A stretch of DNA of 64,000 nt, taken from NCBI GenBank assembly GCA_934725575.1, contig CAKVCK010000015.1, positions 31,238-95,237 on the forward strand. Direction: 5' to 3'. A model generated the notes under the pieces. It was not told where the DNA came from, did not search any database, and worked only from the letters and a program-made list of their open reading frames with translations. The translations under genes and the position numbers were made by a program. Of the stretch, positions 7,431 through 15,219 are shown one piece after another. This stretch comes from an uncultured Bacteroidales bacterium. Its GTDB lineage: Bacteria; Bacteroidota; Bacteroidia; Bacteroidales; UBA932. Numbering within the stretch: position 1 is the first letter of the stretch; each line of letters opens with the position of its first letter.

Positions 7431-8111
7431 ATGATTAAAGTCAACAATCTGTCCAAGGTCTTCAGAACAGAGGAGATCGAGACAACAGCCCTCAATGGAG
7501 TTTCATTCGAAATCGCTGACGGAGAATTCGTCGCCATCATGGGTCCTTCCGGTTGCGGTAAGTCAACCCTTCTGAACATCCTCGGCCTTCTTGACAACCC
7601 TACCGGAGGCTCCTACGAACTTCTCGGCACGGAGGTCAGCCAGCTCAAGGAAAAGGAGCGCACCAAGTTCCGTAAGGGCAACATCGGATTCGTGTTCCAG
7701 AGCTTCAACCTGATCGATGAACTGAATGTCTATGAGAACATCGAGCTTCCGTTGAGGTACCTGAACATCTCCGCGGCCGAGCGTAAGCAGAAGGTCACCG
7801 AGATTATGAAGAGAATGGCCATCAGCCACAGAGCCCAGCACTTCCCTCAGCAGCTTTCCGGAGGTCAGCAGCAGAGAGTCGCCATCGCCCGTGCGGTCGT
7901 CGCAGGTCCGAAGCTGATCCTCGCCGATGAGCCTACCGGTAACCTGGACTCCAAGAACGGTAAGGAGGTTATGGATCTCCTCAGCGAGCTCAACAAGGAG
8001 GGAACGACAATCGTAATGGTGACCCACTCCCAGAGAGACGCCGCCGTGGCACAGCGCACCATCGACCTGTTCGACGGCCAGATTGTCTCTGACGTAAAGA
8101 ACGAGCTTTAG
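7431..8111 (+). CDS. ABC transporter ATPase (MacB/LolD type)
   Basis: A 226-aa nucleotide-binding subunit with all motifs: Walker A GPSGCGKST near residue 42, Q-loop FVFQSFNLIDE, signature LSGGQQQRVAIARA, Walker B LILADEPTGNLDS and the switch histidine in VMVTHSQRDA. The LDS after Walker B and the compact size match the MacB/LolD/FtsE group, which powers mechanotransmission permeases rather than classical import. It works with the two FtsX-type permeases that follow. It acts at the cytoplasmic face of the inner membrane. Confidence 0.95.
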   Translation: MIKVNNLSKVFRTEEIETTALNGVSFEIADGEFVAIMGPSGCGKSTLLNILGLLDNPTGGSYELLGTEVSQLKEKERTKFRKGNIGFVFQSFNLIDELNVYENIELPLRYLNISAAERKQKVTEIMKRMAISHRAQHFPQQLSGGQQQRVAIARAVVAGPKLILADEPTGNLDSKNGKEVMDLLSELNKEGTTIVMVTHSQRDAAVAQRTIDLFDGQIVSDVKNEL

Positions 8112-8294
8112 CGTTGAATCTTTCTCGTGAGGGTCGGCTGATTACTTGGCGATAGCTGATGAATCGTCACTACGGACTTGACAGTAGATAATGTAATTAT
8201 ACCACCCATAAGCGCCGCCCCTCACGTTTAAGATATTATTGGCGGAAGGTTGCCTGAATCTTATAGTCAAACTCCTTAATACTTTGTCTCGGTT

Positions 8295-8417
8295 CATCCA
8301 GAAGGTTGCCACAGCAAACCTTGGCCACCCGCGGCCATAAGCGGGAGGGGCCCAGCCGCAGGTTGGGAGGGACGGAGCGCGAAGCGCGGAGGGTTTGTCG
8401 TGGCAACCTTCTGGATG
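8295..8417 (+). repeat. structured repeat, copy A
   Basis: A 123-nt element closed by a perfect 18-bp inverted repeat (8295-8312 with 8400-8417: CATCCAGAAGGTTGCCAC and its complement). It contains three internal hairpins: CCCGC/GCGGG (8328-8345), CCCAGCC/GGTTGGG (8351-8367) and GCGC-GAA-GCGC (about 8377-8387). A second paired segment, AAACC (8316-8320) with GGTTT (8392-8396), differs from the other copies on both sides and so keeps pairing. It lies between the ATPase and permease 1. An 11-nt fragment of its arm (GGAAGGTTGCC) also occurs at 8244-8254. Confidence 0.85.
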
Positions 8418-8460
8418 GGATTTCCAAACGGGTAAAAATCCGTGGAGGATAAGTGATTGA

Positions 8461-8526
8461 CCATTAGGAATATGCTTGGATGTCCTCTTGCATGAAGCGG
8501 GAATGAGGATAGGGAAGCAAAAGAAT
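8461..8526 (+). repeat. leader segment shared by both permease genes, copy 1
   Basis: The segment after structured repeat A resembles the one after repeat B (11118-11190). Shared in order are GATTAGGAATAT-like (here CATTAGGAATAT), TGTCCTC, GGGA..GAGGATA and GCAAAA. The resemblance suggests the two permease leaders descend from a common ancestor or act alike. No reading frame explains it. Confidence 0.45.
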
Positions 8527-8541
8527 GAAAAACAAAAAGTT

Positions 8542-8556
8542 GGCCTCAGCGAGGCC
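8542..8556 (+). promoter_or_regulatory. small hairpin before the permease 1 start
   Basis: GGCCTC-AGC-GAGGCC, a perfect 6-bp stem with a 3-nt loop, ending 12 nt before the ATG at 8569. A hairpin holds the corresponding place before permease 2 (CCTCC-ATGT-GGAGG). A role in translation is inference. Confidence 0.45.
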
Positions 8557-8568
8557 GTGAATGAATTT

Positions 8569-10908
8569 ATGAGCAGTTTCATTAATTTCTTGAAGCGCAA
8601 CAAACTTTACAGCGCTGTCAACCTTCTGGGACTCAGCCTCTCGATGGCGTTTGTCCTGCTTCTGGCCGTGTACGTCACCAGTCAGCTGAGTACTGACTCG
8701 TTCCAAAAGAACGCCGACAGGATCTACGTCATCGCACAGAAAGAGACCGTTACGAGCGCTTACTGGATGTCCCGTCACATGAAGGCGAACTTCCCGGAGA
8801 TCGAGAGGTCTGCGTCATATTCCACCAACGGGTTGCAGGAGTACAAGATCGACGGCAACATCGTGAACGCCAGGACATCCTATGCCGACTCATCGTTCTT
8901 CGACATGTTCAGTTTCCCTCTTGTGGAAGGTGATTTCCGTGAATGGAAAGCTTCGATAGGCGGGGTCTTGATCAGCGAGTCTTTCGCCAAGGCTCAGTTC
9001 GGGGACAAGGATCCGGTGGGACGTGAGATCCGGTTCGATGGTGCTGATTCGACGGTGAGCACCTTGACCGTGTCCGGAGTGTTCAAGGACATCGAGAACT
9101 CCATCATCAGGCCGTGCGACATATTCCTGCGCGGAGAGATCATGACCATCACCAATCGGGCGAATGACGAGCGGATGTCCAACGCCGGATCCTCCATCTG
9201 CTTTGTGATGGTTTATCCGAACGCTGACCTTCCGGCAAGACACGATGATGTTCTTAAATGGTGCCGGAAGAATTTCTGGACATATTCATCAGACTATGGC
9301 GGGGATGAGAATGACGTGAGAATCATTCCATTGCGGGATGTCTATTTTCTTTCGGAAGGCAACGAGGACTACAACGAAGGTCTGGTTATGGGTAACAAGA
9401 CAACCGTGATGCTGCTCGGAGGAATGTGCTTCCTGCTGCTTCTGTTCGCCATCCTTAACTATGTGAACATGACCACTGCGCTGTCCGGTTTCCGTGCCAA
9501 GGAGATGGCCACCAGGAGGCTTATCGGCGCGACGAAAGGCGGGATATTCCTGAAAATGATTGTCGAGAGCACCATCATCTGCGCTGCCGCCATGGTCGTC
9601 GCCATCCTGCTTGGCGAGGCTCTTTCCCCGGCGGTTTCCAAGGCGCTGAACTATGACATCTCGATCTTCAAGGCGGTCTCTCCGGCAAGCGTTCTTGTCT
9701 GCGTCCTGTTCACGGTTCTGGTCGGAGTCATCGCCGGTTTGGTTCCCGCCCTCATCATCCAGAAAGCCGAGCCGATCGAGATTGTCCGAGGAACGCTCAG
9801 GCTCAAGACCAAGACCCTTTACAGCAAGGTTATCATTGTCGTTCAGAATGTCATCACGGTTGTGATGCTCGTGACGGCGTTCACGATGTTCCTTCAGATC
9901 CGCTCGATGATAAACGCTCCGATGGGCTATAACACGGAGGATCAGATCACCATCAGCAATGAATATGGCCGCGCGGGCGAATTGGCTTCGCTCATCAACA
10001 AACTTAAGGCGGAAAGCTGCGTTGAGGCTGTCGGTCTCGGCGATGGCTACCCGATGTTCGGCACCAACAACTGGACTATGTCCACCGAAAGCGGAAAAGA
10101 GGCGTCGTTCCAGATGGTCCAGGGCGACAGCGCCTACTTCAACATCCTCGGCATCAGGAAGAAACAGGACAACCACAGCCCGAACAGTTATTGGCTGAAT
10201 GAATATGCATACGGAATCCTCGAAATAGATGAGACAGCCACGGAGTTCACAACCAAGTCCAACAGCACGATGCAGATCGGCGGAATCTACTACGACTTCA
10301 AGATCAAGCCGTTGCTGGAGGAGCAGCATCCTGCGTTGATCTACCAGTATGATGAATATCCTGCCAATAGGTGGCCGTGGACTATTCTTGTGAAGACCAC
10401 GTCGGATCACAAAGAATCTTTCGCAAGGGTCAAGGCTGTCATTGACGAATTGTACCCGGACAAGATATTCGATGCCAGCTATGTGGAGGATGACATCAAG
10501 ATGGTGTTCGCTTCCGAGAATAGGGTGCTGGAGATTATGGTTCTGTTCACAATCCTTTCACTGTTTGTTTCGGCTCTCGGCCTTGTGGCGATGAGTTCGT
10601 ACTATATGCAGCAGGAGCGGAGGACAGTCTCCTTGAAGAAGGTCTATGGTGCTGACTACGACACGGTTCTGTGGGGGCTGGTGGCCGAGTTTATGAAGAT
10701 GATTGGTGTGGCGTTCATCATCGCCGTCCCTGTGGCTTGGTACCTGATGCACACCTGGCTGAACGGCTACTCCTACCGTATCGGTCTCCACTGGTGGATC
10801 TTCGCGGTGGCAGGTCTGTTCACCGCCGTCATTGCCGCCCTTGCCGTCCTCTGGCAGGCTGTCCGCGCCGCCCGCACCAACCCGGCGATCGAGCTGAAGA
10901 AGGAATAA
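8569..10908 (+). CDS. FtsX/MacB-type ABC permease 1
   Basis: 779 aa from MSSFINFLKRNKLYSAVN. The longer frame from 8476 has an unlikely charged lead and crosses the leader. Architecture: a transmembrane helix (AVNLLGLSLSMAFVLLLAVYV), a large periplasmic MacB-PCD domain, FtsX helices (MLLGGMCFLLLLFAILNYV and neighbours to about residue 440), a second periplasmic domain, then three C-terminal helices ending in ARTNPAIELKKE. The duplicated FtsX layout of about 780-800 aa is usual for Bacteroidota MacB-like permeases. It is expected to pair with permease 2 and the ATPase at 7431. Structured repeats lie on both sides of the gene. Confidence 0.9.
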   Translation: MSSFINFLKRNKLYSAVNLLGLSLSMAFVLLLAVYVTSQLSTDSFQKNADRIYVIAQKETVTSAYWMSRHMKANFPEIERSASYSTNGLQEYKIDGNIVNARTSYADSSFFDMFSFPLVEGDFREWKASIGGVLISESFAKAQFGDKDPVGREIRFDGADSTVSTLTVSGVFKDIENSIIRPCDIFLRGEIMTITNRANDERMSNAGSSICFVMVYPNADLPARHDDVLKWCRKNFWTYSSDYGGDENDVRIIPLRDVYFLSEGNEDYNEGLVMGNKTTVMLLGGMCFLLLLFAILNYVNMTTALSGFRAKEMATRRLIGATKGGIFLKMIVESTIICAAAMVVAILLGEALSPAVSKALNYDISIFKAVSPASVLVCVLFTVLVGVIAGLVPALIIQKAEPIEIVRGTLRLKTKTLYSKVIIVVQNVITVVMLVTAFTMFLQIRSMINAPMGYNTEDQITISNEYGRAGELASLINKLKAESCVEAVGLGDGYPMFGTNNWTMSTESGKEASFQMVQGDSAYFNILGIRKKQDNHSPNSYWLNEYAYGILEIDETATEFTTKSNSTMQIGGIYYDFKIKPLLEEQHPALIYQYDEYPANRWPWTILVKTTSDHKESFARVKAVIDELYPDKIFDASYVEDDIKMVFASENRVLEIMVLFTILSLFVSALGLVAMSSYYMQQERRTVSLKKVYGADYDTVLWGLVAEFMKMIGVAFIIAVPVAWYLMHTWLNGYSYRIGLHWWIFAVAGLFTAVIAALAVLWQAVRAARTNPAIELKKE

Positions 10909-10913
10909 TATCT

Positions 10914-10937
10914 CGGTCACTGAGCGTGTCAAGATGG
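10914..10937 (+). repeat. decayed REP-like motif
   Basis: GGTCACTGAGCGTGTCAAGA keeps the left arm and centre of the 5992-6016 palindrome. The right arm is altered. It follows the stop of permease 1. Confidence 0.4.
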
Positions 10938-10967
10938 ACTTGGAATCTGTTACGATTCTGTCTTTAT

Positions 10968-11091
10968 CATCCGGAAGGTTGCCACAGCGAACCTTGGCCA
11001 CCCGCGGCCATAAGCGGGAGGGGCCCAGCCGTCAGGCTGGGAGGGACGGAGCGCGAAGCGCGGAGGGTTCGTCGTGGCAACCTTCTGGATG
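10968..11091 (+). repeat. structured repeat, copy B
   Basis: 124 nt, about 90% or more identical to copies A and C by eye. Closing arms 10968-10985 (CATCCGGAAGGTTGCCAC) and 11074-11091 pair over 18 positions with one G-T. The inner segment is GAACC/GGTTC where copy A has AAACC/GGTTT. The middle hairpin is CCCAGCC-GTCA-GGCTGGG. It lies between permease 1 and permease 2 in the same orientation as A and C. Confidence 0.85.
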
Positions 11092-11117
11092 TGATGCAAA
11101 GGCTGTGGAGCCTGAAC

Positions 11118-11190
11118 GATTGAAGATTAGGAATATAATGATGTGTCCTCACCGCTGGAATCGGGAGGAGGATATGCAAGCAAAATATTG
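11118..11190 (+). repeat. leader segment shared by both permease genes, copy 2
   Basis: Counterpart of 8461-8526: GATTAGGAATAT, TGTCCTC, GGGAGGAGGATA, GCAAGCAAAA in the same order. It stands between structured repeat B and the ribosome-binding hairpin of permease 2. Confidence 0.45.
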
Positions 11191-11206
11191 AACGATAAAA
11201 GATTAG

Positions 11207-11220
11207 CCTCCATGTGGAGG
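11207..11220 (+). promoter_or_regulatory. ribosome-binding site inside a hairpin, permease 2
   Basis: CCTCC-ATGT-GGAGG. The right arm GGAGG (11216-11220) is a full Shine-Dalgarno sequence, uncommon in this phylum. It lies 7 nt before the ATG at 11228 but only 1 nt before the ATG at 11222, so 11228 is preferred. The left arm can mask it. Regulation by masking is inference. Confidence 0.5.
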
Positions 11221-11227
11221 AATGGGT

Positions 11228-13600
11228 ATGAGAAGAAAAAGTGATTTGATAATCAAGGTTCTGTCCTTGGGAGTGGGAATGGCGATCGCCATCATCCTGA
11301 TCGCGAAAGTGTGCTTTGAACTGTCCTACGACAGCTCCTATCAGGATGTTGACAGAATCTATAAGATCCGCACCGGCATTTCTCGCCAAGGCGGAGAAGG
11401 GGATGACAAGGATTTCGGTCAGGTCAGTGGTGCTGTGGCACCGGGCTTCAAGGCTGAGATTCCAGGTGTGCTTGAGGCGACAAGATTCTCAAGCGTGTTC
11501 GACAGTGAGACTTTCATCATTGACGATGAAGGTAATAAGGTTTCCTCCGAGCACATCATCACCGATTCTTGTTTCTTCAAGATATTCAACAGGCAATTTC
11601 TTGCAGGCGATCCAGAAAAGGCTCTTAAGTCTTGGAACGGAGATGTCGCCGTGTCACGGACTTTCGCTGAGAAACTCGGTGGAGTCAACGAGGCGGTTGG
11701 CAAACAGATAGCCAATGAGCAGATGCCGAAACTGAAGCTGACTGTCTGTGGAGTTTATGAAGACTTCCCGAAGAACGGCTCCATTCATCCTGAGGTTATC
11801 CTTTCCATTGAGACGATGAGCTCTTGGAGCCTTAACAACTGGCTCGGTAACGACCGTTACATCGGATTTGTGAAACTGGCGGAAGGGATTGATCCTGCGT
11901 CCCTTAAGGATGCCATCCACGAGATGCAGAAAGCGCATCAGCCACTGGAGGAATTGGAGAAGAACGGAACTACAGTGTGGTATTTCCTCGCTCCTCTGTC
12001 CAAGGAACACAGCTCGCAGCCTTCGGTCAGGAATCTGGTCTTCATCCTGTCCATAGTCGCCATTCTGCTGCTTCTCGTCTCCATTATGAACTACGTTCTC
12101 GTGGCGATCTCGGATGTCATCCGCAGAGCCCGTGAGGTCGGAGTACGCAAATGCTACGGAGCCGAGACCTGGGACATCAACAGGATTCTTCTTAAGGAAA
12201 CAGCCGGCAATCTTGGACTTTCCCTTGTGGTCGCCGCGTTGCTTGTCCTTGCGTTCAGAGGTGCTGTCGAGTCCCTGCTCGGAGTCCCTGTGCAGGATCT
12301 TATCACTCCGCTCTCCATCTGGATCATAATCGGAATTGTCATCCTTGTGTTCCTTGTCTCCGCCATCATTCCTGCGCAGATGTTCACCAGAATCCCTATC
12401 TCCAGCGCCTTCAGAGGCTACAAGGAGAGCAAGCGCCGCTGGAAGATCTCGCTGCTGGCTTTCCAGTTCGCCATCAACGCCGTGCTCGTCTCCTTGGTGC
12501 TGATCGTAAGCCTCCAATATCGCAAGGTGCTGAACACCGATCCCGGCTACGAGTACAAGAATCTGGTCTATGAGACATTCCCGTCCTACGACCAGACAAA
12601 GATGAACGCCATCGCGGGAGCCCTCCGCTCGCTTCCTGAGGTCGAGGCCGCCGAACTGACCTACACCCTGCCATTCGAAAAGGCCTCCGGCAACAATGTC
12701 TATCTTCCCGGCGACGACCGTGAGCTTTTCAACATCGCCGATGAATATGGAGCCTCGGAGGGTTTCTTTGATATGATGGGCTTCCGTCTTGTCGAGGGAT
12801 CTGTTCCTAAGGGACCGAACGATGTGGCTGTCAGCAAGTCGTTTGTGACCAAGATGGCCGCCTTTGCGGATTGGTCTGACGGGGCTGTGGGCAAGATCGT
12901 CAACATTTCCGAGCACGATCAGGTCACCATCTGCGGGGTCTATGAGGACTATGTTATCGGGGATGTTACCGATATGGATGAGCGTCCGAGCGTCCGCTTC
13001 TGCTGGAATCAGGACTTCTACACTGAGGAATACAAAGAGAAGGGGGGATATGATTGGGCCGGCCTGATGCATACCATTGTCATCAAACTGAACGAGGTCA
13101 CCCCGGCTACCATGCGCAAGGTCGAGAATGCCATCAAGGAGGTGGCTCCGGACAGCGACGCGGAGGTGAAGGCATATTCAGAGACACTTGTGAATATGTA
13201 CGATTCGACGAAGCAGATGAAGCGTACCTACGAACTCGGATCTTTGTTCGCCCTTCTGATCGCCATCATCGGCCTAATCTCCTACGTCCGTGACGAGAAC
13301 TACCGCCGCAGCGCCGAGATCGCCGTCCGCAAGGTCAACGGCGCCCAGTCCTCCGAGATCGTGTCGATGCTTGTGACGGACATCCTGAAGGTTGCGGTCA
13401 TCGCGGTGATCATCGGTGATGCAGGCGCCTGGCTTGTAGCCCATTACTGGCTCCAGCAGTTCCCTGTCAAGATCGCCCTCAACCCTCTGTTCTTCATCAT
13501 CGCCGACATCGTCGTCCTGGCCATAGTCGTCAGCGTCATCGTGATCGGCTCCCTGAAGATCGCCCACACCAACCCTGTGGAGTCCCTCAAGAACGAGTAG
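11228..13600 (+). CDS. FtsX/MacB-type ABC permease 2
   Basis: 790 aa from MRRKSDLIIKVLSLGVGMAI. Same plan as permease 1: an N-terminal helix (VLSLGVGMAIAIILIAKV), a periplasmic domain, FtsX helices around LVFILSIVAILLLLVSIMNYV, a second periplasmic domain, and three C-terminal helices ending IAHTNPVESLKNE. It lacks the short amphipathic N-terminal lead of permease 1. The two proteins are clearly related but not close in sequence, as expected for an old duplication giving a heterodimer. Last gene of the operon; a terminator follows at 13657-13688. Confidence 0.9.
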   Translation: MRRKSDLIIKVLSLGVGMAIAIILIAKVCFELSYDSSYQDVDRIYKIRTGISRQGGEGDDKDFGQVSGAVAPGFKAEIPGVLEATRFSSVFDSETFIIDDEGNKVSSEHIITDSCFFKIFNRQFLAGDPEKALKSWNGDVAVSRTFAEKLGGVNEAVGKQIANEQMPKLKLTVCGVYEDFPKNGSIHPEVILSIETMSSWSLNNWLGNDRYIGFVKLAEGIDPASLKDAIHEMQKAHQPLEELEKNGTTVWYFLAPLSKEHSSQPSVRNLVFILSIVAILLLLVSIMNYVLVAISDVIRRAREVGVRKCYGAETWDINRILLKETAGNLGLSLVVAALLVLAFRGAVESLLGVPVQDLITPLSIWIIIGIVILVFLVSAIIPAQMFTRIPISSAFRGYKESKRRWKISLLAFQFAINAVLVSLVLIVSLQYRKVLNTDPGYEYKNLVYETFPSYDQTKMNAIAGALRSLPEVEAAELTYTLPFEKASGNNVYLPGDDRELFNIADEYGASEGFFDMMGFRLVEGSVPKGPNDVAVSKSFVTKMAAFADWSDGAVGKIVNISEHDQVTICGVYEDYVIGDVTDMDERPSVRFCWNQDFYTEEYKEKGGYDWAGLMHTIVIKLNEVTPATMRKVENAIKEVAPDSDAEVKAYSETLVNMYDSTKQMKRTYELGSLFALLIAIIGLISYVRDENYRRSAEIAVRKVNGAQSSEIVSMLVTDILKVAVIAVIIGDAGAWLVAHYWLQQFPVKIALNPLFFIIADIVVLAIVVSVIVIGSLKIAHTNPVESLKNE

Positions 13601-13656
13601 AACCACTCATTATCAATGGGTGACGCATAACCAATTGATATTTAATAAATAATCGC

Positions 13657-13688
13657 TTCCCCTTTAGCGGTTTCCTACTAAAGGGGAA
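13657..13688 (+). terminator. terminator hairpin after the efflux operon
   Basis: TTCCCCTTTAG (13657-13667) pairs perfectly with CTAAAGGGGAA (13678-13688) around a 10-nt loop. A TG-interrupted T-rich stretch follows. It separates the operon from repeat C. Confidence 0.65.
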
Positions 13689-13740
13689 TGTTTATATTAT
13701 TAATAATGAAGAGGTTTCGTTTCACGGTTGACTTTGCGGA

Positions 13741-13862
13741 GGCCGGAAGGTTGCCACAGCGAACCTTGGCCACCCGCGGCCATAAGCGGGAGGGGCCCAG
13801 CCGTCAGGCTGGGAGGGACGGAGCGCGAAGCGCGGAGGGTTCGTCGGGGCAACCTTCCGGCC
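13741..13862 (+). repeat. structured repeat, copy C
   Basis: 122 nt. Arms GGCCGGAAGGTTGCC (13741-13755) and 13848-13862 are perfectly complementary. The outer bases differ from copies A and B on both sides (GGCCGG/CCGGCC here, CATCCA/TGGATG in A), so pairing is kept while sequence changes. The internal hairpins are as in copy B. It lies in the spacer between the convergent permease 2 and histidine kinase genes. Confidence 0.85.
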
Positions 13863-13887
13863 ACTAAATTGGGCTTTGAATATCTGC

Positions 13888-13943
13888 TTGATAGGATGTG
13901 GCTTTAGTGGCCGAATTGATAGACTATGGCTTTAGTGGCCGAA
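13888..13943 (+). repeat. 28-bp tandem duplication
   Basis: Two adjacent 28-bp units, 13888-13915 and 13916-13943, share TTGATAG and ATGG/GTGG-CTTTAGTGGCCGAA and differ at a few central bases. They lie beyond the stop codons of both neighbouring genes. Confidence 0.7.
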
Positions 13944-13951
13944 AAAGAATC

Positions 13952-13976
13952 GGTCATAGAGCTTGTCGAAGTGGCC
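13952..13976 (+). repeat. REP-like palindrome, variant
   Basis: GGTCATAGAGCTTGTCGAAG-TGGCC keeps the central GTCGAAG and weakly complementary arms of the 5992-6016 repeat. It lies just past the stop of the histidine kinase gene. Confidence 0.45.
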
Positions 13977-13985
13977 AGCTCCTTC

Positions 13986-15215
13986 CTACTTGAATATGAG
14001 CGTGAAGACAGTCGCTTCGGAGTCCGAGCGGGTGAGGCGGAGGGTGCCGCCGTGCATCCTCATGATCTGACGGGAAAGGCTCAGGCCGATGCCGCTGCCC
14101 TCAGGCTTGGTCGTGAAGAACGGAATGAATATCTCCTCCTGGCTCGCCGGACTGATCGCCGGCCCGTCATTGCTGACATTGATGATGACGTTGTCCCTCT
14201 TGTCAATCTCAGCCGAGATCTCTATGTGCCGCGCCCCCGCCTGTGCCGCGTTCTTGACGAGGTTGATGAGAATCTGCGAAATCTGGCTCTCGTCAGCGTA
14301 CAGAAGCACATCCTCGGTCTTTTCGATGAACTTTGCCACGGCCCCTGCGGATGTCAACACCGGTTGGCTGAGGTCGATGACCTTGGCGGCGAGATCACGG
14401 GCAAAGAACGCTTTTCTTACCGGGACAGCCACGTGAGTCAGATCCCTGTACGAATTTACGAACTTGATCAGGCCACGGGACGAGCTGGCTATTGTCTCCA
14501 AACCTGCCTTGAGATCCGGCCCGTCGGATGGCGGAGTGATCGTCCCGGCATATTCGGAAAGAGCCTCGGAAAGGGATGCGATCGGGGTGACGGTGTTCAT
14601 AATCTCGTGGGTCAGAACCCTGATGAGCCTCGTCCAGGACTCCGATTCGTTTTCCTCGATGGCCTCCGAGATGTCGTTCACTGCTATGATTTTCACGTCC
14701 TTGCGCCCGATGTGAGCCGATGTGGCGGACAAGGAAATGTTCGTCTGGGAGCTTTCCGAATAGATGGACGCTTTCTGGTCCAGCCCCTCCTCGACTTTCT
14801 CAAATGCTCCTCTTAACGAAGGACTTACTATGTCAAGTTGACGAAGCGTGCTCAAAGATGACACGCCCAGAAGAATCAAAGCCTGCTTGTTGGTGTAAAG
14901 CACGGAATCCGTCCCGGACTCCAGCACGACTATGCCGGTCTTGGCCTTGTCCAGCATCTGCCCGTAATATTCCTCCTGCTCCCGGATGTCGGCTGTCTCT
15001 TTCTGGAATATGGTCCGGATTCGGTTCAGGGTCCGGTTGATCTTCCGGCTGCCCAAGCCGCCTTCGTCGAATCTGAAATTGGTCTCCTTGTCCTCAAGGG
15101 CATCAAGCATATAGGTGACTTTCTTCAGGATGCGGTGCCTCGTCAGAAGTACCGCAAGCAAAGCCACCAGCGCCACAACGCCGGCCGGAACAGCTATCTG
15201 AGGCCACGGAATCAT
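13986..15215 (-). CDS. sensor histidine kinase of the efflux operon
   Basis: A 409-aa protein. One transmembrane helix (VPAGVVALVALLAVLLT) at the very N terminus, with almost no periplasmic part. A PAS-like segment follows (DKAKTGIVVLESGTDSVLYTNKQALILLG). The phospho-acceptor box is RVLTHEIMNTVTPIASLSEAL. The ATPase part shows NLVKNAAQAGA (N box), the G boxes and GSGIGLSLSRQIMRMHGG. With its partner 4 bp upstream it makes an NtrB/NtrC-like pair. Lack of an external sensor domain suggests it responds to the membrane or to the cytoplasm. It is convergent with the efflux operon it probably controls. Confidence 0.92.
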   Translation of the reverse strand: MIPWPQIAVPAGVVALVALLAVLLTRHRILKKVTYMLDALEDKETNFRFDEGGLGSRKINRTLNRIRTIFQKETADIREQEEYYGQMLDKAKTGIVVLESGTDSVLYTNKQALILLGVSSLSTLRQLDIVSPSLRGAFEKVEEGLDQKASIYSESSQTNISLSATSAHIGRKDVKIIAVNDISEAIEENESESWTRLIRVLTHEIMNTVTPIASLSEALSEYAGTITPPSDGPDLKAGLETIASSSRGLIKFVNSYRDLTHVAVPVRKAFFARDLAAKVIDLSQPVLTSAGAVAKFIEKTEDVLLYADESQISQILINLVKNAAQAGARHIEISAEIDKRDNVIINVSNDGPAISPASQEEIFIPFFTTKPEGSGIGLSLSRQIMRMHGGTLRLTRSDSEATVFTLIFK

Positions 15216-15219
15216 ATTC

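Noticed and set aside
8142..8603. 153-codon minus-strand frame across structured repeat A
   Set aside because: It reads through the repeat; similar frames arise at repeat B because of the shared sequence.
9289..10410. 373-codon open frame on the minus strand
   Set aside because: Antisense to permease 1. Biased, domain-free translation.
11654..13072. 472-codon open frame on the minus strand
   Set aside because: It lies wholly antisense to permease 2, has the His/Asp/Arg-rich composition of a codon shadow and no recognisable domain.
13926..14816. 296-codon open frame on the plus strand
   Set aside because: Antisense to the histidine kinase, whose motifs are complete.
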